A DNA stretch of 64,000 nucleotides from Aquamicrobium sp. (lineage in GTDB: Bacteria; Pseudomonadota; Alphaproteobacteria; Rhizobiales; Rhizobiaceae): contig JAHHDT010000006.1 of NCBI GenBank assembly GCA_019739225.1, positions 315,823 to 379,822 on the forward strand, written 5' to 3'. Both the position numbers and the translations under genes were made by a program. The notes below the pieces were generated by a model. That model saw only the letters and a list, made by a program, of their open reading frames with translations, had not been told where the DNA came from and did not search any database. Shown piece after piece: positions 11,480-20,262 of this stretch (the first letter of the stretch is position 1; the number at the start of each line of letters is the position of its first letter).

Positions 11480-12898
11480 TTAGCCGCGGCGACGCAGGCG
11501 CGCCGCGAAGAAGCCGTCGAGACCCGATAGCGCCGGCTCCCCGAGGTCGAGCCCGGCAGGCGTCGTACGCAGGGTCCCGTCGTCGCCGAGAAACGGGTCT
11601 GCAAAGGGGAACTCGCCCCGCCGCACCGGCTCTGCAATGGCTTCGGGATGCGCAGCCACGAAGTCTCGAAAGAGCTCCTCCCCTTCCAGTGGATCGAGCG
11701 AGCAGTTCGAAAAGACGATGAGTCCGCCGGGCCTGACCAGCTCGAGCGCGCGCGCGAGCATTCTTGATTGCAGCGCGGCCAGTTTTGCCACGTCCTCGGG
11801 GCCCTTGGTCCATGGCACATCGGGATGGCGGCGAACCGTGCCCGTCGACGAGCAGGGCGCATCCAGCAGCACGGCATCGAACGCGGCCGTGGGCTCGAAT
11901 GCGAAGAGGTCCGAAACGACGATCTCCGCCTCGAGCCGGAGCCGCTCCAGATTGGCCGACAGGCGGCGCGCGCGGTTGGCCGAAATCTCCAGTGCCGTCA
12001 CGCTGGCGCCGGCCAGCGCGAGCTGCGCGGTCTTGCCGCCGGGCGCGGCGCACAAATCGGCGACCCGAAGGCCGGCGATGTCGCCAAGAAGCTGTGCGGG
12101 CATGGCGGCTGCGGCGTCCTGAACCCACCATTCGCCTTCGGCAAAACCGGGAAGCTCGATAATGGCTCCCTCGACCTTTCCAAGCCGTACGCCGCCAGTG
12201 GGGAGCACGATGCCGCCCAATCGCGCAGCCCAGTCCTCGGGGTTCGACCTGACGGTCAGGTCGATCGGCGCCTCGAGCCGGTGGTTAGCGAGGATCGCTG
12301 CCGCCTGCGTCTTGCCATAGGCGCTTTCCAGCCGTTCGACGAACCATTCCGGCGCGTCGACGGCCTCGGCGAGGGCTGCCGGCAGCGCGCGCTCCTTGCG
12401 CCGGGCGATCTCGCGCAGCACGCCGTTGACGAGCGCCGCGAAACGGCTGGTGCGGGGATCGGATTTCGCCTGCGTGACGGCGATGTCGACGGCGGCCGAA
12501 TCCGGCACGTCGAGAAACAGCATCTGGGCGGCTGCGACGTGAAGCACGTGCGATAGCGCATGCGCATTGGCCGGCAGCGGCCGGTCAAGGCGGGCGTCGA
12601 TCAGCGCCTGGATGGTGCCGCGAAAGCGCAGTGCCGTCGTCAGGATCGCCCGGACCAGCGCGCGGTCGCGCATGTCAAGCGCCAGGAACTGCGGATGGCC
12701 GTTCTCGTGATCCGTCAAGCCGTCAAGCGAGGTTCGCGCATCGACTATCGCTGCCAGCAGGCGCGCGGCAGCTCTGCGCGAGGCGAGGCCGGGCGTGTCG
12801 GCAAAGGGGTCGGGCTTGCGGGCAGGGCCGCCGCGCGCGCGGCGGCGATCGACCGTCACGACCTGCGGCTCCGCGGACCGGTCGGGTTGCGGCCCCAC
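11480..12898 (-). CDS. rsmB: RsmB-family 16S rRNA (cytosine-C5) methyltransferase
   Basis: SAM-dependent rRNA m5C methyltransferase of the RsmB/Sun/Fmu family, 472 residues. An N-terminal NusB-like helical domain (about residues 30-165) is followed by a Rossmann methyltransferase domain. SAM-binding motif I is in [12 protein letters not shown]. The two catalytic cysteines are visible, one in [15 protein letters not shown] and one in [12 protein letters not shown]. The start codon lies inside the 3' end of htpX (43-base overlap), which supports translational coupling and a common operon. A charged, Arg-rich N-terminal stretch of about 25 residues precedes the NusB-like part. Assignment as m5C methyltransferase is secure; the exact rRNA position is assumed from the family. 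Confidence 0.95.
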   Translation of the reverse strand: MGPQPDRSAEPQVVTVDRRRARGGPARKPDPFADTPGLASRRAAARLLAAIVDARTSLDGLTDHENGHPQFLALDMRDRALVRAILTTALRFRGTIQALIDARLDRPLPANAHALSHVLHVAAAQMLFLDVPDSAAVDIAVTQAKSDPRTSRFAALVNGVLREIARRKERALPAALAEAVDAPEWFVERLESAYGKTQAAAILANHRLEAPIDLTVRSNPEDWAARLGGIVLPTGGVRLGKVEGAIIELPGFAEGEWWVQDAAAAMPAQLLGDIAGLRVADLCAAPGGKTAQLALAGASVTALEISANRARRLSANLERLRLEAEIVVSDLFAFEPTAAFDAVLLDAPCSSTGTVRRHPDVPWTKGPEDVAKLAALQSRMLARALELVRPGGLIVFSNCSLDPLEGEELFRDFVAAHPEAIAEPVRRGEFPFADPFLGDDGTLRTTPAGLDLGEPALSGLDGFFAARLRRRG

Positions 12899-13878
12899 GG
12901 ATTGGACTGCGGTTTTTCAGGTGCAGCGGGCGGTGGCGCCGGCATCGGCCTGCCGCCCCATGAGCCGGCCTGTCCGTCGTCGCGCGGCTGCCGCGGCTGC
13001 TCCTGGGCAGGCCTTGCCGGCTGACCGCCGCCGCCGAACTCCTGCGCCATTGCGCGCAGCGCGGCGATACGGTTCTCGGTATTCGGGTGGGTCGAGAAGA
13101 GATTGTCCATCCGTTCGCCCGAGAGCGGATTGATGATGAACATGTGGGCCGTCGCCGGATTGCGCTCGGCGTCCTGGTTGTGGATCGCCTTGGCGTTGCG
13201 GGCGATCTTGTCGAGCGCGGAGGCCAGCCAGATCGGCTGTCCGCAGATTTCGGCGCCGCGCCTGTCGGCGGCGTATTCACGCGTGCGGCTGATCGCCATC
13301 TGCACGATCATCGCGGCAATCGGCGCCACGATGATCGCCAGCAGCACGCCGATAATGCCGAACGGGTTGTTGTTGTCGCGGCTGCCGCCCATGAAGAAGG
13401 CGAAATTGCCGAGCATCGAGATAGCGCCGGCCAGCGTCGCCGTGATCGTCATGGTCAGTGTGTCGCGGTTCTGTACATGCGCCAGCTCGTGCGCCATGAC
13501 GCCGGCCACCTCCTCGCGGCTCAGCCTCTGCAGCAAGCCGGTGGTGGCGGCCACCGCCGCGTTCTGCGGGTTCCGGCCGGTCGCAAACGCGTTGGGCTGC
13601 GCGTTGTCGATCAGGTAGACCTTCGGCATCGGCAGTTCGGCGCGTGCGGCCAGTTCGCGCACGATGCCGTAATATTCTGGTGCGTTGCGCTCGTCGACCT
13701 CGACGGCGTGGTGCATCCGCAGGACCATCTTGTCGGCGTTCCAATAGCTGAACAGATTCATGCCGGCAGCGATGACGAATGCGATCATCATGCCGCCCGA
13801 GCCGCCGATCATGTAGCCAATGCCCATGAAGAGCGCCGTCATCAGGGCAAGGAGCATCGCTGTGCGGATCACGTTCAT
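12856..13878 (-). CDS. htpX: protease HtpX homologue (membrane zinc metalloprotease)
   Basis: Inner-membrane zinc protease that degrades misfolded membrane proteins, 340 residues. Two hydrophobic helices lie near the N-terminus (about 5-42) and two more after the active site. The zinc motif HELAH is at residues 130-134, and the third ligand is in the downstream [11 protein letters not shown] segment. The last 50 or so residues form a Pro/Gly/Gln/Arg-rich tail, longer than in E. coli HtpX. Part of that tail is encoded by DNA that also encodes the start of rsmB in another frame. It is divergent from the DUF1674 gene. In other bacteria htpX responds to envelope stress; no specific regulatory site was recognised here. 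Confidence 0.95.
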   Translation of the reverse strand: MNVIRTAMLLALMTALFMGIGYMIGGSGGMMIAFVIAAGMNLFSYWNADKMVLRMHHAVEVDERNAPEYYGIVRELAARAELPMPKVYLIDNAQPNAFATGRNPQNAAVAATTGLLQRLSREEVAGVMAHELAHVQNRDTLTMTITATLAGAISMLGNFAFFMGGSRDNNNPFGIIGVLLAIIVAPIAAMIVQMAISRTREYAADRRGAEICGQPIWLASALDKIARNAKAIHNQDAERNPATAHMFIINPLSGERMDNLFSTHPNTENRIAALRAMAQEFGGGGQPARPAQEQPRQPRDDGQAGSWGGRPMPAPPPAAPEKPQSNPWGRNPTGPRSRRS

Positions 13879-13987
13879 GCAGAACTCCGGTTTCAGAAAC
13901 AGGCCATCCCGGGTCGATCCCGCCCGGTGAACCGTCTATATGATGGGCAGCGATCAAAGGAAATTCAATGTTTCGAGGGAAAGCCGC

Positions 13988-14209
13988 ATGCGTGACGCGC
14001 CCGTGACCGAACCATCGGAAACCCGGGACGAAACCGCGCCCAGGCCGCTGAGCGATGCCGCCCGTCGGGCGCTCGCCGAAGCAGAGGCCCGCCGAGCGCA
14101 GGCACTGAGGCGCGAGGCCGAACGGCCCAGGGAGCTTGGCGGACGCGACGGGCTCGATCCCGCCCGCTACGGCGACTGGGAAGTCAAGGGCATGGCCAGC
14201 GACTTCTAG
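13988..14209 (+). CDS. DUF1674 protein, SDHAF4-like succinate dehydrogenase assembly factor
   Basis: Small protein of 73 residues from the ATG at 13988, which follows GAGGGAAA at good spacing; an in-frame ATG at 13940 would add 16 residues without a ribosome-binding site. The diagnostic C-terminus is present: a Gly-Gly segment then DPARYGDWEVKGMASDF, the DUF1674/SDHAF4 signature. In mitochondria SDHAF4 helps assemble flavinylated SdhA and protects it; the bacterial role is inferred from that. The N-terminal half is Ala/Glu/Arg-rich and probably helical. No succinate dehydrogenase genes are in the window. Confidence 0.85.
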   Translation: MRDAPVTEPSETRDETAPRPLSDAARRALAEAEARRAQALRREAERPRELGGRDGLDPARYGDWEVKGMASDF

Positions 14210-14284
14210 GTAGGAAGCGGCGCGGGCAGATTCTGGAATAGGCTAGTGCTTGCACGCCGATCAGTATAGGAATATAATCCTGCG

Positions 14285-14743
14285 ATGATCGGTCGTGGGT
14301 TCGCATCCCTATTTATTTTTCTCATTCTGACGGTGGCGGTTTCCGGCGCGGAGCTGGTTGCCGGCCCGGTCGAGGCGCGGGTGCTGCGCGTCATCGACGG
14401 AGACACCTTCGAGGCGGAGGCGCTCGTATGGCCGGGACACCGGGTGCGGGTCGCCGTTCGCATCCGCGGCGTCGACGCCCCCGAGCTGCGCAGCCGCTGC
14501 GTCGCGGAAAGGCACGCGGGCCTGCATGCGAAGGATGCGCTGGAGCGGCTGATCGGCGGGCGGATCGTCACGATCTCGCAGGTCGGCGGCGGAAAGTATT
14601 ATGGCCGGGTGCTGGCCGATGCGACAAATGCCGAAGGCCTGCCGATCGCCGATGCCCTGCTGAAGCAAGGGGTGGTGCGGCCTTATAGCGGCGGCAGGCG
14701 TGTCCCTTTTTGCGACAATCTTGCCCAGGCAGGCGCAAGTTGA
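14285..14743 (+). CDS. secreted thermonuclease-family (SNase-like) protein
   Basis: 152-residue protein with an N-terminal signal peptide (hydrophobic stretch at about residues 6-21), so probably periplasmic or secreted. It has a staphylococcal-nuclease-like OB fold: VLRVIDGDTFEAEA with the calcium-site Asp residues, VRIRGVDAPEL with the catalytic-type Arg, and YYGRVLAD near the second Arg position. The Glu usually found between these motifs is not obvious by eye, so nuclease activity is not certain. A Cys-containing tail ends the protein. It may be cotranscribed with the DUF1674 gene 75 bases upstream. The biological role of these short rhizobial SNase-like proteins is not established. Confidence 0.85.
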   Translation: MIGRGFASLFIFLILTVAVSGAELVAGPVEARVLRVIDGDTFEAEALVWPGHRVRVAVRIRGVDAPELRSRCVAERHAGLHAKDALERLIGGRIVTISQVGGGKYYGRVLADATNAEGLPIADALLKQGVVRPYSGGRRVPFCDNLAQAGAS

Positions 14744-14958
14744 CCTGAAATGGAACAGCCTCAACTCAGCGACGCGCAGAGGCCGTCTTCTTTTGCTTCA
14801 AGGTGTTAACCTGTCGCCAACCACGCCAACAGCTTCACCTCGCCCAAAACAGGACCTTAACGCATTTGGCGCTTTATCGACCGTGATTTCGCCCGTTCCG
14901 GCCCATCGGATGCAGGACCATGGCGAAAGATGTCACGTGTTGCGAATGGAGACAGGCG

Positions 14959-16347
14959 ATGCGGAAGGTCGGGGGTTTCGGGCGGCTCGGAGCGCGCTTC
15001 AGGCGCAATCGAGGCGGTAATTTCGGGTTGATGATGGCGGTCACGGCGCCGCTGCTGGTCTTGGCGTCCGGCTACGGCCTGAATATCGCGCAGATATCGA
15101 TCACCAAGTCGAACCTGCTTGCCGCGCTCGACTCCGCGGTAACGTCGACTGCGCGCGACCTGACGACGGGCATCATCACCAAGGACGATGCGCGGGGCGT
15201 GGTGGAGGCCTTCCTTCTCGCCAATGGCCAGCGCGCCTATGCCGAAGAAGGCAAGCTGACGCTGGACAAGGTTGAGATCGATCCGGTGGCGCGAACGGTG
15301 GAAGCGAAGGCGAGCGTGGAACTCGACCTTGCCTTCGCCCTTTTCGGCACGGCGAACCACCAGAAGATTTCAGTCGAATCCGCAGCGATCTATTCGGATC
15401 GGAAGATCGAGATCGCCATGGCGCTCGACTTGACCGGCTCGATGAAAAAGTCGGGCTCGGTCGACAAAATGGGTGACCTGCAAACGGCGGCGAGGAACGC
15501 AGTTAACCTGCTTCTGTCGGGAAAGAACATCGACGACCGTGTACGTGTCGCCCTCGTTCCGTACGCCAATTCGGTCAATGTCGGGCCCACCATAGCCTAC
15601 AAGTCGGTTTACATCGAAAAGACCAAGTCGGATCGCGGCAGGACGGTCCCCAACACCAATCTCCTCAACCTCGTTTCCGGCTTGCTGCGTCCCGACAACT
15701 GCGCCACCGAGCGGAAAGGGACCGAGGCCTATTCGGATGCTGGACCGGAGAAGGTCATGGTCAACAGGGACTTTTTCCTGTCTGAGTTTGCCGACGGCGG
15801 GGCTGGTTATGCCAAGAGCGTTAGATGTCCGGCGGCCGCTGTTGTTCCGCTGACGTCCAACAAAAAGACCCTTACGGACACGATCGACGCGTTCGTTGCC
15901 GATGGCGGCACGGGCGGGCACATCGGCATCCAGTGGGCCTGGTATATGCTGTCGAACAAATGGAAAGACGTGGTACCGACCAGCGCCGCCCCCGGTCCCT
16001 ATGATGAAAAAGAGGTCGGCAAGTTCGCGATTCTGATGACCGACGGCGAGTTCAACCTCAACTTCTCCGGGGCGACAACTGCCAACGGCGCATACGGGAA
16101 CGACGCTGCCTCGCGCTCAATCCCGCACGCGAAGTCGCTTTGCGCGAATATGCGCGCCGAAGGCATCAAGGTGTTCACAATCGGCTTCAAGCTTCCTAAC
16201 AACTCCGCCCGCAACCTGATGAAGGACTGCGCATCGCCGTCTACCAGCAGTATCGACTTCTACTACGACACCTCGTCCGGCACCGAGCTGGATCAGGCGT
16301 TCAAGGCCATCGTGAGGAACATCGAAAGCCTGGCTCTCACCAAGTAA
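14959..16347 (+). CDS. TadG-like pilus-assembly protein with von Willebrand factor A domain
   Basis: 462-residue membrane-anchored protein. Near the start an Arg-rich segment followed by N-F-G-L-M-M-A-V and a hydrophobic helix (about residues 24-45) is the TadE/TadG-type N-terminus found in Flp pilus and related systems. A VWA domain begins at about residue 155; its metal-site motif is D-L-T-G-S, a variant of DxSxS, and the later LMTDGEFN segment supplies the acidic residue. The ATG at 14959 has GGAG seven bases upstream; an in-frame ATG at 14920 has poorer spacing. No other tad/cpa genes are in the window, so it is an orphan here. A strong hairpin follows within 30 bases of the stop. Confidence 0.85.
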   Translation: MRKVGGFGRLGARFRRNRGGNFGLMMAVTAPLLVLASGYGLNIAQISITKSNLLAALDSAVTSTARDLTTGIITKDDARGVVEAFLLANGQRAYAEEGKLTLDKVEIDPVARTVEAKASVELDLAFALFGTANHQKISVESAAIYSDRKIEIAMALDLTGSMKKSGSVDKMGDLQTAARNAVNLLLSGKNIDDRVRVALVPYANSVNVGPTIAYKSVYIEKTKSDRGRTVPNTNLLNLVSGLLRPDNCATERKGTEAYSDAGPEKVMVNRDFFLSEFADGGAGYAKSVRCPAAAVVPLTSNKKTLTDTIDAFVADGGTGGHIGIQWAWYMLSNKWKDVVPTSAAPGPYDEKEVGKFAILMTDGEFNLNFSGATTANGAYGNDAASRSIPHAKSLCANMRAEGIKVFTIGFKLPNNSARNLMKDCASPSTSSIDFYYDTSSGTELDQAFKAIVRNIESLALTK

Positions 16348-16372
16348 CCGACTTCCTCAAAGGCAAGAAAAA

Positions 16373-16394
16373 GGGCCGCTCGAAAGAGCGGCCC
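16373..16394. terminator. intrinsic terminator, probably bidirectional
   Basis: Perfect nine-base stem GGGCCGCTC / GAGCGGCCC with a GAAA loop. On the minus strand it is followed directly by TTTTTC, a strong terminator for transcripts coming from acs and the small ORF at 16475-16543. On the plus strand the tail (TCGTGTTTCC) is weaker but could end the VWA gene. Confidence 0.85.
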
Positions 16395-16474
16395 TCGTGT
16401 TTCCGTTCCGTGGCGCGACCCGTGGCTGCAACCTTTGCCGAAGCTCCGGTCGCCGGCCGCGCTTCACGCGCCTG

Positions 16475-16543
16475 TCAGGAAGACTGCTTCCCGAAAGGAC
16501 GATCCGCCGGGACCACGCTACGGAACATGGAATCACTCGACAT
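16475..16543 (-). CDS. candidate small protein of 22 residues with extended Shine-Dalgarno sequence
   Basis: An ATG at 16543 opens a frame of 22 codons with the product MSSDSMFRSVVPADRPFGKQ followed by two serines, then TGA. Seven bases before the ATG ends the AGGAGG core of an exceptionally long ribosome-binding site: positions 16546-16560 are complementary to about 15 bases of the usual 16S rRNA 3' end. The frame lies 83 bases after the acs stop and is followed, 80 bases on, by a strong intrinsic terminator, so it could be the last cistron of the acs transcript or have its own. I do not recognise the peptide. Evidence is the translation signal and the tidy transcript layout, not homology. 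The site could instead serve a regulatory RNA. Confidence 0.45.
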   Translation of the reverse strand: MSSDSMFRSVVPADRPFGKQSS

Positions 16544-16626
16544 TGGATCACCTCCTTTCAGTTCGTTGAACACATGCCCAATGTGGGACAGTCAGGACAT
16601 TTTCGCAAGTCCGGGCTTACGCAACG

Positions 16627-18582
16627 TCACTTCTTCTTGTTCTGCCGGTTCTCGACCAGGTCGTCGACGACGCCCGGATCGGCGAGCGTCGAGGTGTCGC
16701 CGAGCGCACCGAAATCGTCCTCTGCGATCTTGCGCAGAATACGCCGCATGATCTTGCCGGAACGCGTCTTGGGCAGGCCGGGCGAGAACTGTATCAGGTC
16801 GGGCGAGGCGATCGGGCCGATCTCCTTGCGCACATGGGCGACCAGCTCCTTGCGCAACGCGTCGGAGCCCTGCTCGCCGGCCATCAGGGTGACGTAGCAG
16901 TAGATGCCCTGGCCCTTGATGTCGTGCGGGTAGCCGACGACGGCGGCTTCCGAAACCTTGTCGTGGCTGACCAGCGCGGACTCCACTTCCGCCGTGCCCA
17001 TGCGGTGGCCGGAGACGTTGAGCACGTCGTCGACGCGGCCGGTGATCCAGTAGTAACCGTCCGCGTCGCGCCGGCAGCCGTCGCCGGTGAAATACTTGCC
17101 CTTGTAGGTGGCGAAATAGGTCTGGATGAAACGGTCGTGGTCGCCATAGACCGTGCGCATCTGGCCGGGCCAGGAATCGACGATGCAGAGATTGCCGTCG
17201 GCGGCACCCTCGAGCACGTTGCCGTCATTGTCGACGAGCTGCGGCTGGACCCCGAAGAAGGGCCGCGTCGCGGAGCCTGCCTTGAGGTCGGTCGCGCCGG
17301 GAAGCGGCGTGATCAGGATGCCGCCGGTCTCGGTCTGCCACCATGTGTCGACGATAGGCACCTTCTTCTCGCCGACGACGTTGAAATACCATTCCCAGGC
17401 CTCCGGGTTGATCGGCTCGCCGACTGAGCCCAGTACGCGCAGGCTCTTGCGCGAGGCCTTTTTCACATGGTCGTCGCCCGCGCCCATCAGCGCGCGAATG
17501 GCGGTGGGGGCGGTGTAGAAGATGTTGACCTTGTGCTTGTCGATCACCTCCCAGAAGCGGCCGGCGGTGGGATAGTTGGGCACGCCCTCGAACATCAGCG
17601 TCGTCGCACCGTTGGCGAGCGGCCCGTAGACGATGTAGGAGTGACCGGTGACCCAGCCGACGTCGGCCGTACACCAGTAGATGTCCCCGTCATGATAGTC
17701 GAAGACGTATTGGTGCGTCATCGAGGCATAGACGAGATAACCGCCGGTGGTGTGCAGCACGCCCTTCGGCTTGCCGGTCGAGCCGGAGGTGTAGAGGATG
17801 AACAGCGGGTCCTCCGCCTTCATCTTCTCGGGCTTGCACTCAGCCTTAACCGTGCGCACCTCGTCGTGATACCAGAGGTCACGGCCGTCGGCCCAGCCGA
17901 CCTTGCCGCCCGTGCGCCGCACCACCAGCACGTTCTTGACCATGACATGGTTTCTGGCGGCGATGTCGATCGCCTTGTCGGTGTTTTCCTTGAGCGGGAT
18001 GCCACGACCGCCGCGCAGACCCTCGTCGGCGGTGATGACGAAAGTCGATTCGCAATCGACGATGCGGCCTGCCAGCGCGTCGGGCGAGAAGCCGCCGAAG
18101 ACGACCGAGTGCACCGCGCCGATGCGGGCGCAGGCGAGCATGGCGTAGGTCGCCTCGGGAATCATCGGCATGTAGATGGTGACACGGTCGCCTTTCTTGA
18201 CGCCGTGTTTCTTCATCACATTGGCCAGCCGGCAGACGTGCTCGTAGAGCTCGTTGTAGGTGATCTTCTTGTCGTCGTAGGGGTTGTCGCCTTCCCAGAT
18301 GATCGCCACCTGATCGCCGCGCTTCTTCAGGTGGCGGTCGATGCAGTTGTAGGCGACGTTGGTCTGGCCGTCTTCGAACCACTTGATCGAGACTTTGCCG
18401 GAAAACGAGGTGTTCTTGACCTTGGTGTAGGGCTTGAACCAGTCGATGCGCTTGCCATGCTTGCCCCAGAACTTCTCCGGGTTCTTCACGCTGTCCCGAT
18501 ACCATTTCAGATAGGTGTCGTTATCGATCAGCGCGCCTTTCTTCCACGCCGGCTGGACGCGATGAAGCTTGACTTCGGACAT
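16627..18582 (-). CDS. acsA: acetate-CoA ligase (AMP-forming)
   Basis: Acetyl-CoA synthetase, activating acetate with ATP and CoA through acetyl-AMP; 651 residues, the normal size. The adenylate-forming signature [15 protein letters not shown] is present at about residues 265-280. The acetate-pocket region has the typical WWQTETGG, and the C-terminal motif [11 protein letters not shown] carries the lysine that is reversibly acetylated in this family. [11 protein letters not shown] segment further supports an Acs rather than a longer acyl-CoA ligase. It is transcribed away from the usg gene across a 314-base spacer that should hold its promoter. No interruption seen. Confidence 0.98.
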   Translation of the reverse strand: MSEVKLHRVQPAWKKGALIDNDTYLKWYRDSVKNPEKFWGKHGKRIDWFKPYTKVKNTSFSGKVSIKWFEDGQTNVAYNCIDRHLKKRGDQVAIIWEGDNPYDDKKITYNELYEHVCRLANVMKKHGVKKGDRVTIYMPMIPEATYAMLACARIGAVHSVVFGGFSPDALAGRIVDCESTFVITADEGLRGGRGIPLKENTDKAIDIAARNHVMVKNVLVVRRTGGKVGWADGRDLWYHDEVRTVKAECKPEKMKAEDPLFILYTSGSTGKPKGVLHTTGGYLVYASMTHQYVFDYHDGDIYWCTADVGWVTGHSYIVYGPLANGATTLMFEGVPNYPTAGRFWEVIDKHKVNIFYTAPTAIRALMGAGDDHVKKASRKSLRVLGSVGEPINPEAWEWYFNVVGEKKVPIVDTWWQTETGGILITPLPGATDLKAGSATRPFFGVQPQLVDNDGNVLEGAADGNLCIVDSWPGQMRTVYGDHDRFIQTYFATYKGKYFTGDGCRRDADGYYWITGRVDDVLNVSGHRMGTAEVESALVSHDKVSEAAVVGYPHDIKGQGIYCYVTLMAGEQGSDALRKELVAHVRKEIGPIASPDLIQFSPGLPKTRSGKIMRRILRKIAEDDFGALGDTSTLADPGVVDDLVENRQNKKK

Positions 18583-18896
18583 GTCTTTCTCTCCCCGGAT
18601 TGTTCGGCCTTCCCGCTTGCGCGGGCCGGCAGGCGAAGGATGGTCGCCATTCGCGGCGCATTATTACCAATTCGCGCCGGGCCACAACATTAGACCTTGT
18701 GGTCAGGGTGTATGGTCAGCAGCACCTGTGCCCACGGCACTTGCGGCGGACCTGTCAGCACTCGAGTTCAATTGCTGCCAAGCCATTGGAATCGCATCAT
18801 AAAACTGTTGTGAAGTGATTATAGTCCGATAGACGGCTCATCGATTTCCCGGCACACTCCGATCTTGGAGGAGACAACGGCAACGGGAAATCCATC
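18583..18896. other. 314-base divergent spacer between acs and the usg-family gene
   Basis: No gene-like frame or stable hairpin was recognised. It must hold the promoters for both divergent genes. Two GGTCAG copies 15 bases apart (about 18701-18717) and an AT-richer patch near 18790-18830 are visible, but I cannot assign a regulator. Confidence 0.4.
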
Positions 18897-19169
18897 ATGT
18901 CCGAAAATGGGGAAATGGAACTGATGCTCAAGGGGTACGGGCTGACGACGGCACAGATCCTCTATCACATGCCCGATCATCCGGGCCTGCTGCAAACCTT
19001 CATCTGGCAGCACTACGACGTCGCGCCCAAATTTCCCGCCCTCTACCGTTTCATCGACTTCTGGCAGGAAAAGATCGAGGGCGCGCTGCATTCGGTGGCC
19101 TACACCCACCGCAAGCTGATCGCGCCGAACGAATGGCGCAACGTCGCCGGCGAGTTGCAACTGCACTGA
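18897..19169 (+). CDS. usg-family protein
   Basis: 90-residue soluble protein of the small alphaproteobacterial 'usg' family. Recognised by the segments LKGYGLTTAQILYHMPDHP near residues 11-30, the aromatic-rich QTFIWQHYD, and the tail RKLIAPNEW ending in QLH. The name comes from annotation of proteins upstream of trp genes; this family has no established biochemical role. An in-frame ATG at 18915 is an alternative start; the upstream ATG is chosen because residues before the second one keep the acidic pattern I associate with this family. It stands alone between acs and the aldo/keto reductase, with which it is convergent. Confidence 0.8.
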   Translation: MSENGEMELMLKGYGLTTAQILYHMPDHPGLLQTFIWQHYDVAPKFPALYRFIDFWQEKIEGALHSVAYTHRKLIAPNEWRNVAGELQLH

Positions 19170-19193
19170 CCGGCGACGCGTGGGGCGCTTGTT

Positions 19194-20228
19194 TCAGACC
19201 GCGGGCGGGTTGAGGTGGGCGAAACCTTCCTGGCGGCGGTAGGGGAAATGCGGGTAGGGGGCGGTGACCTCGCTTGCGGCGTCGAGCCTTGCGACCTGCT
19301 CCGGCGTCAGCGACCAGCCTACCGCGCCGAGGTTCTGCCTAAGCTGTTCTTCGTTGCGCGCGCCGATGATGACTGACGAGACGGTCGGGCGCCGCAGCAG
19401 CCAGTTGATCGCGACCTGCGGCACGGTCTTGCCCGCCTCGCCAGCCACATCTTCCAGGGCGTCGACGACACGGAAGAGATGCTCGTCCTCGACCGGGGGG
19501 CCGAAGCTTGCCGTATCATGCAGCCTGCTGCCTTCCGGCAGAGGCTGGCCGCGCCTGATCTTGCCGGTCAGGCGGCCCCATCCGAGCGGGCTCCAGACCA
19601 AGGCACCAACGCCCTCATCCCGGCCAAGCGGCATCAGGTCCCACTCATAGTCGCGGCCGACAAGGGAATAATAGACTTGGTGAGCCACGTAACGCGGCCA
19701 GCCATGGCGATCGGCTACGGCCAGCGCCTTCATGATCTGCCATCCGGAGAAGTTGGAGACGCCGACGTAACGGAGCTTGCCGTCGCGAACCAGGGTGTCC
19801 AGAGTCGACAGGACTTCCTCGACGGGCGTGGCCGCATCGAAGGCATGAAGCTGGAAGATGTCGATCCGGTCGGTGTCGAGCCTGCGCAAGGCGTCCTCAA
19901 CGCCTTGGATCAGCCGCGATCGAGACGAGCCGGCGTCGTTAGGGCCATCGCCCATCGGCAGCGACATCTTGGTCGAGATAAGGACCTGATCGCGCAATCC
20001 CTTCAGGGCCGCGCCAAGCACCTCCTCGGAGGCTCCGTTCGAATAGACGTCGGCCGTATCGAAGAGGTTGACGCCGGCTTCCAGGCAGATTTCGACAAGC
20101 CGGCGCGCTTCGGTGGCATCGGTGTTGCCCCAGGCGCCGAATAGAGGGCCTGAGCCGCCGAAGGTGCCTGCACCGAAGCTCAGGGCCGGCACCTTGAGAC
20201 CGGAGGCTCCGAGACGTCGATATTCCAT
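19194..20228 (-). CDS. aldo/keto reductase
   Basis: NADPH-type oxidoreductase with a TIM-barrel fold, 344 residues. The family tetrad can be seen: Asp and Tyr in NLFDTADVYSNG (about residues 54-65), Lys in ISTKM, and His in QLHAFD. The later GVSNFSGWQ and the C-terminal VIIGARNEEQL (coenzyme phosphate-binding region) are typical of the YajO/Tas-like branch. Substrate unknown. It is 34 bases downstream of an MFS gene on the same strand, and both face a LysR-type regulator, suggesting a small inducible unit controlled by that regulator. Confidence 0.9.
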   Translation of the reverse strand: MEYRRLGASGLKVPALSFGAGTFGGSGPLFGAWGNTDATEARRLVEICLEAGVNLFDTADVYSNGASEEVLGAALKGLRDQVLISTKMSLPMGDGPNDAGSSRSRLIQGVEDALRRLDTDRIDIFQLHAFDAATPVEEVLSTLDTLVRDGKLRYVGVSNFSGWQIMKALAVADRHGWPRYVAHQVYYSLVGRDYEWDLMPLGRDEGVGALVWSPLGWGRLTGKIRRGQPLPEGSRLHDTASFGPPVEDEHLFRVVDALEDVAGEAGKTVPQVAINWLLRRPTVSSVIIGARNEEQLRQNLGAVGWSLTPEQVARLDAASEVTAPYPHFPYRRQEGFAHLNPPAV

Positions 20229-20262
20229 GGTTCGAACTCCTTGCTAGGTTGTTTGAAGGGTG

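Noticed and set aside
16545-16560. Sequence on the plus strand identical to the 3' end of 16S rRNA, suggesting an rRNA fragment.
   Set aside because: Only about 15 bases match and the bases before them do not resemble the 16S end; a correctly spaced ATG on the minus strand makes it a ribosome-binding site.
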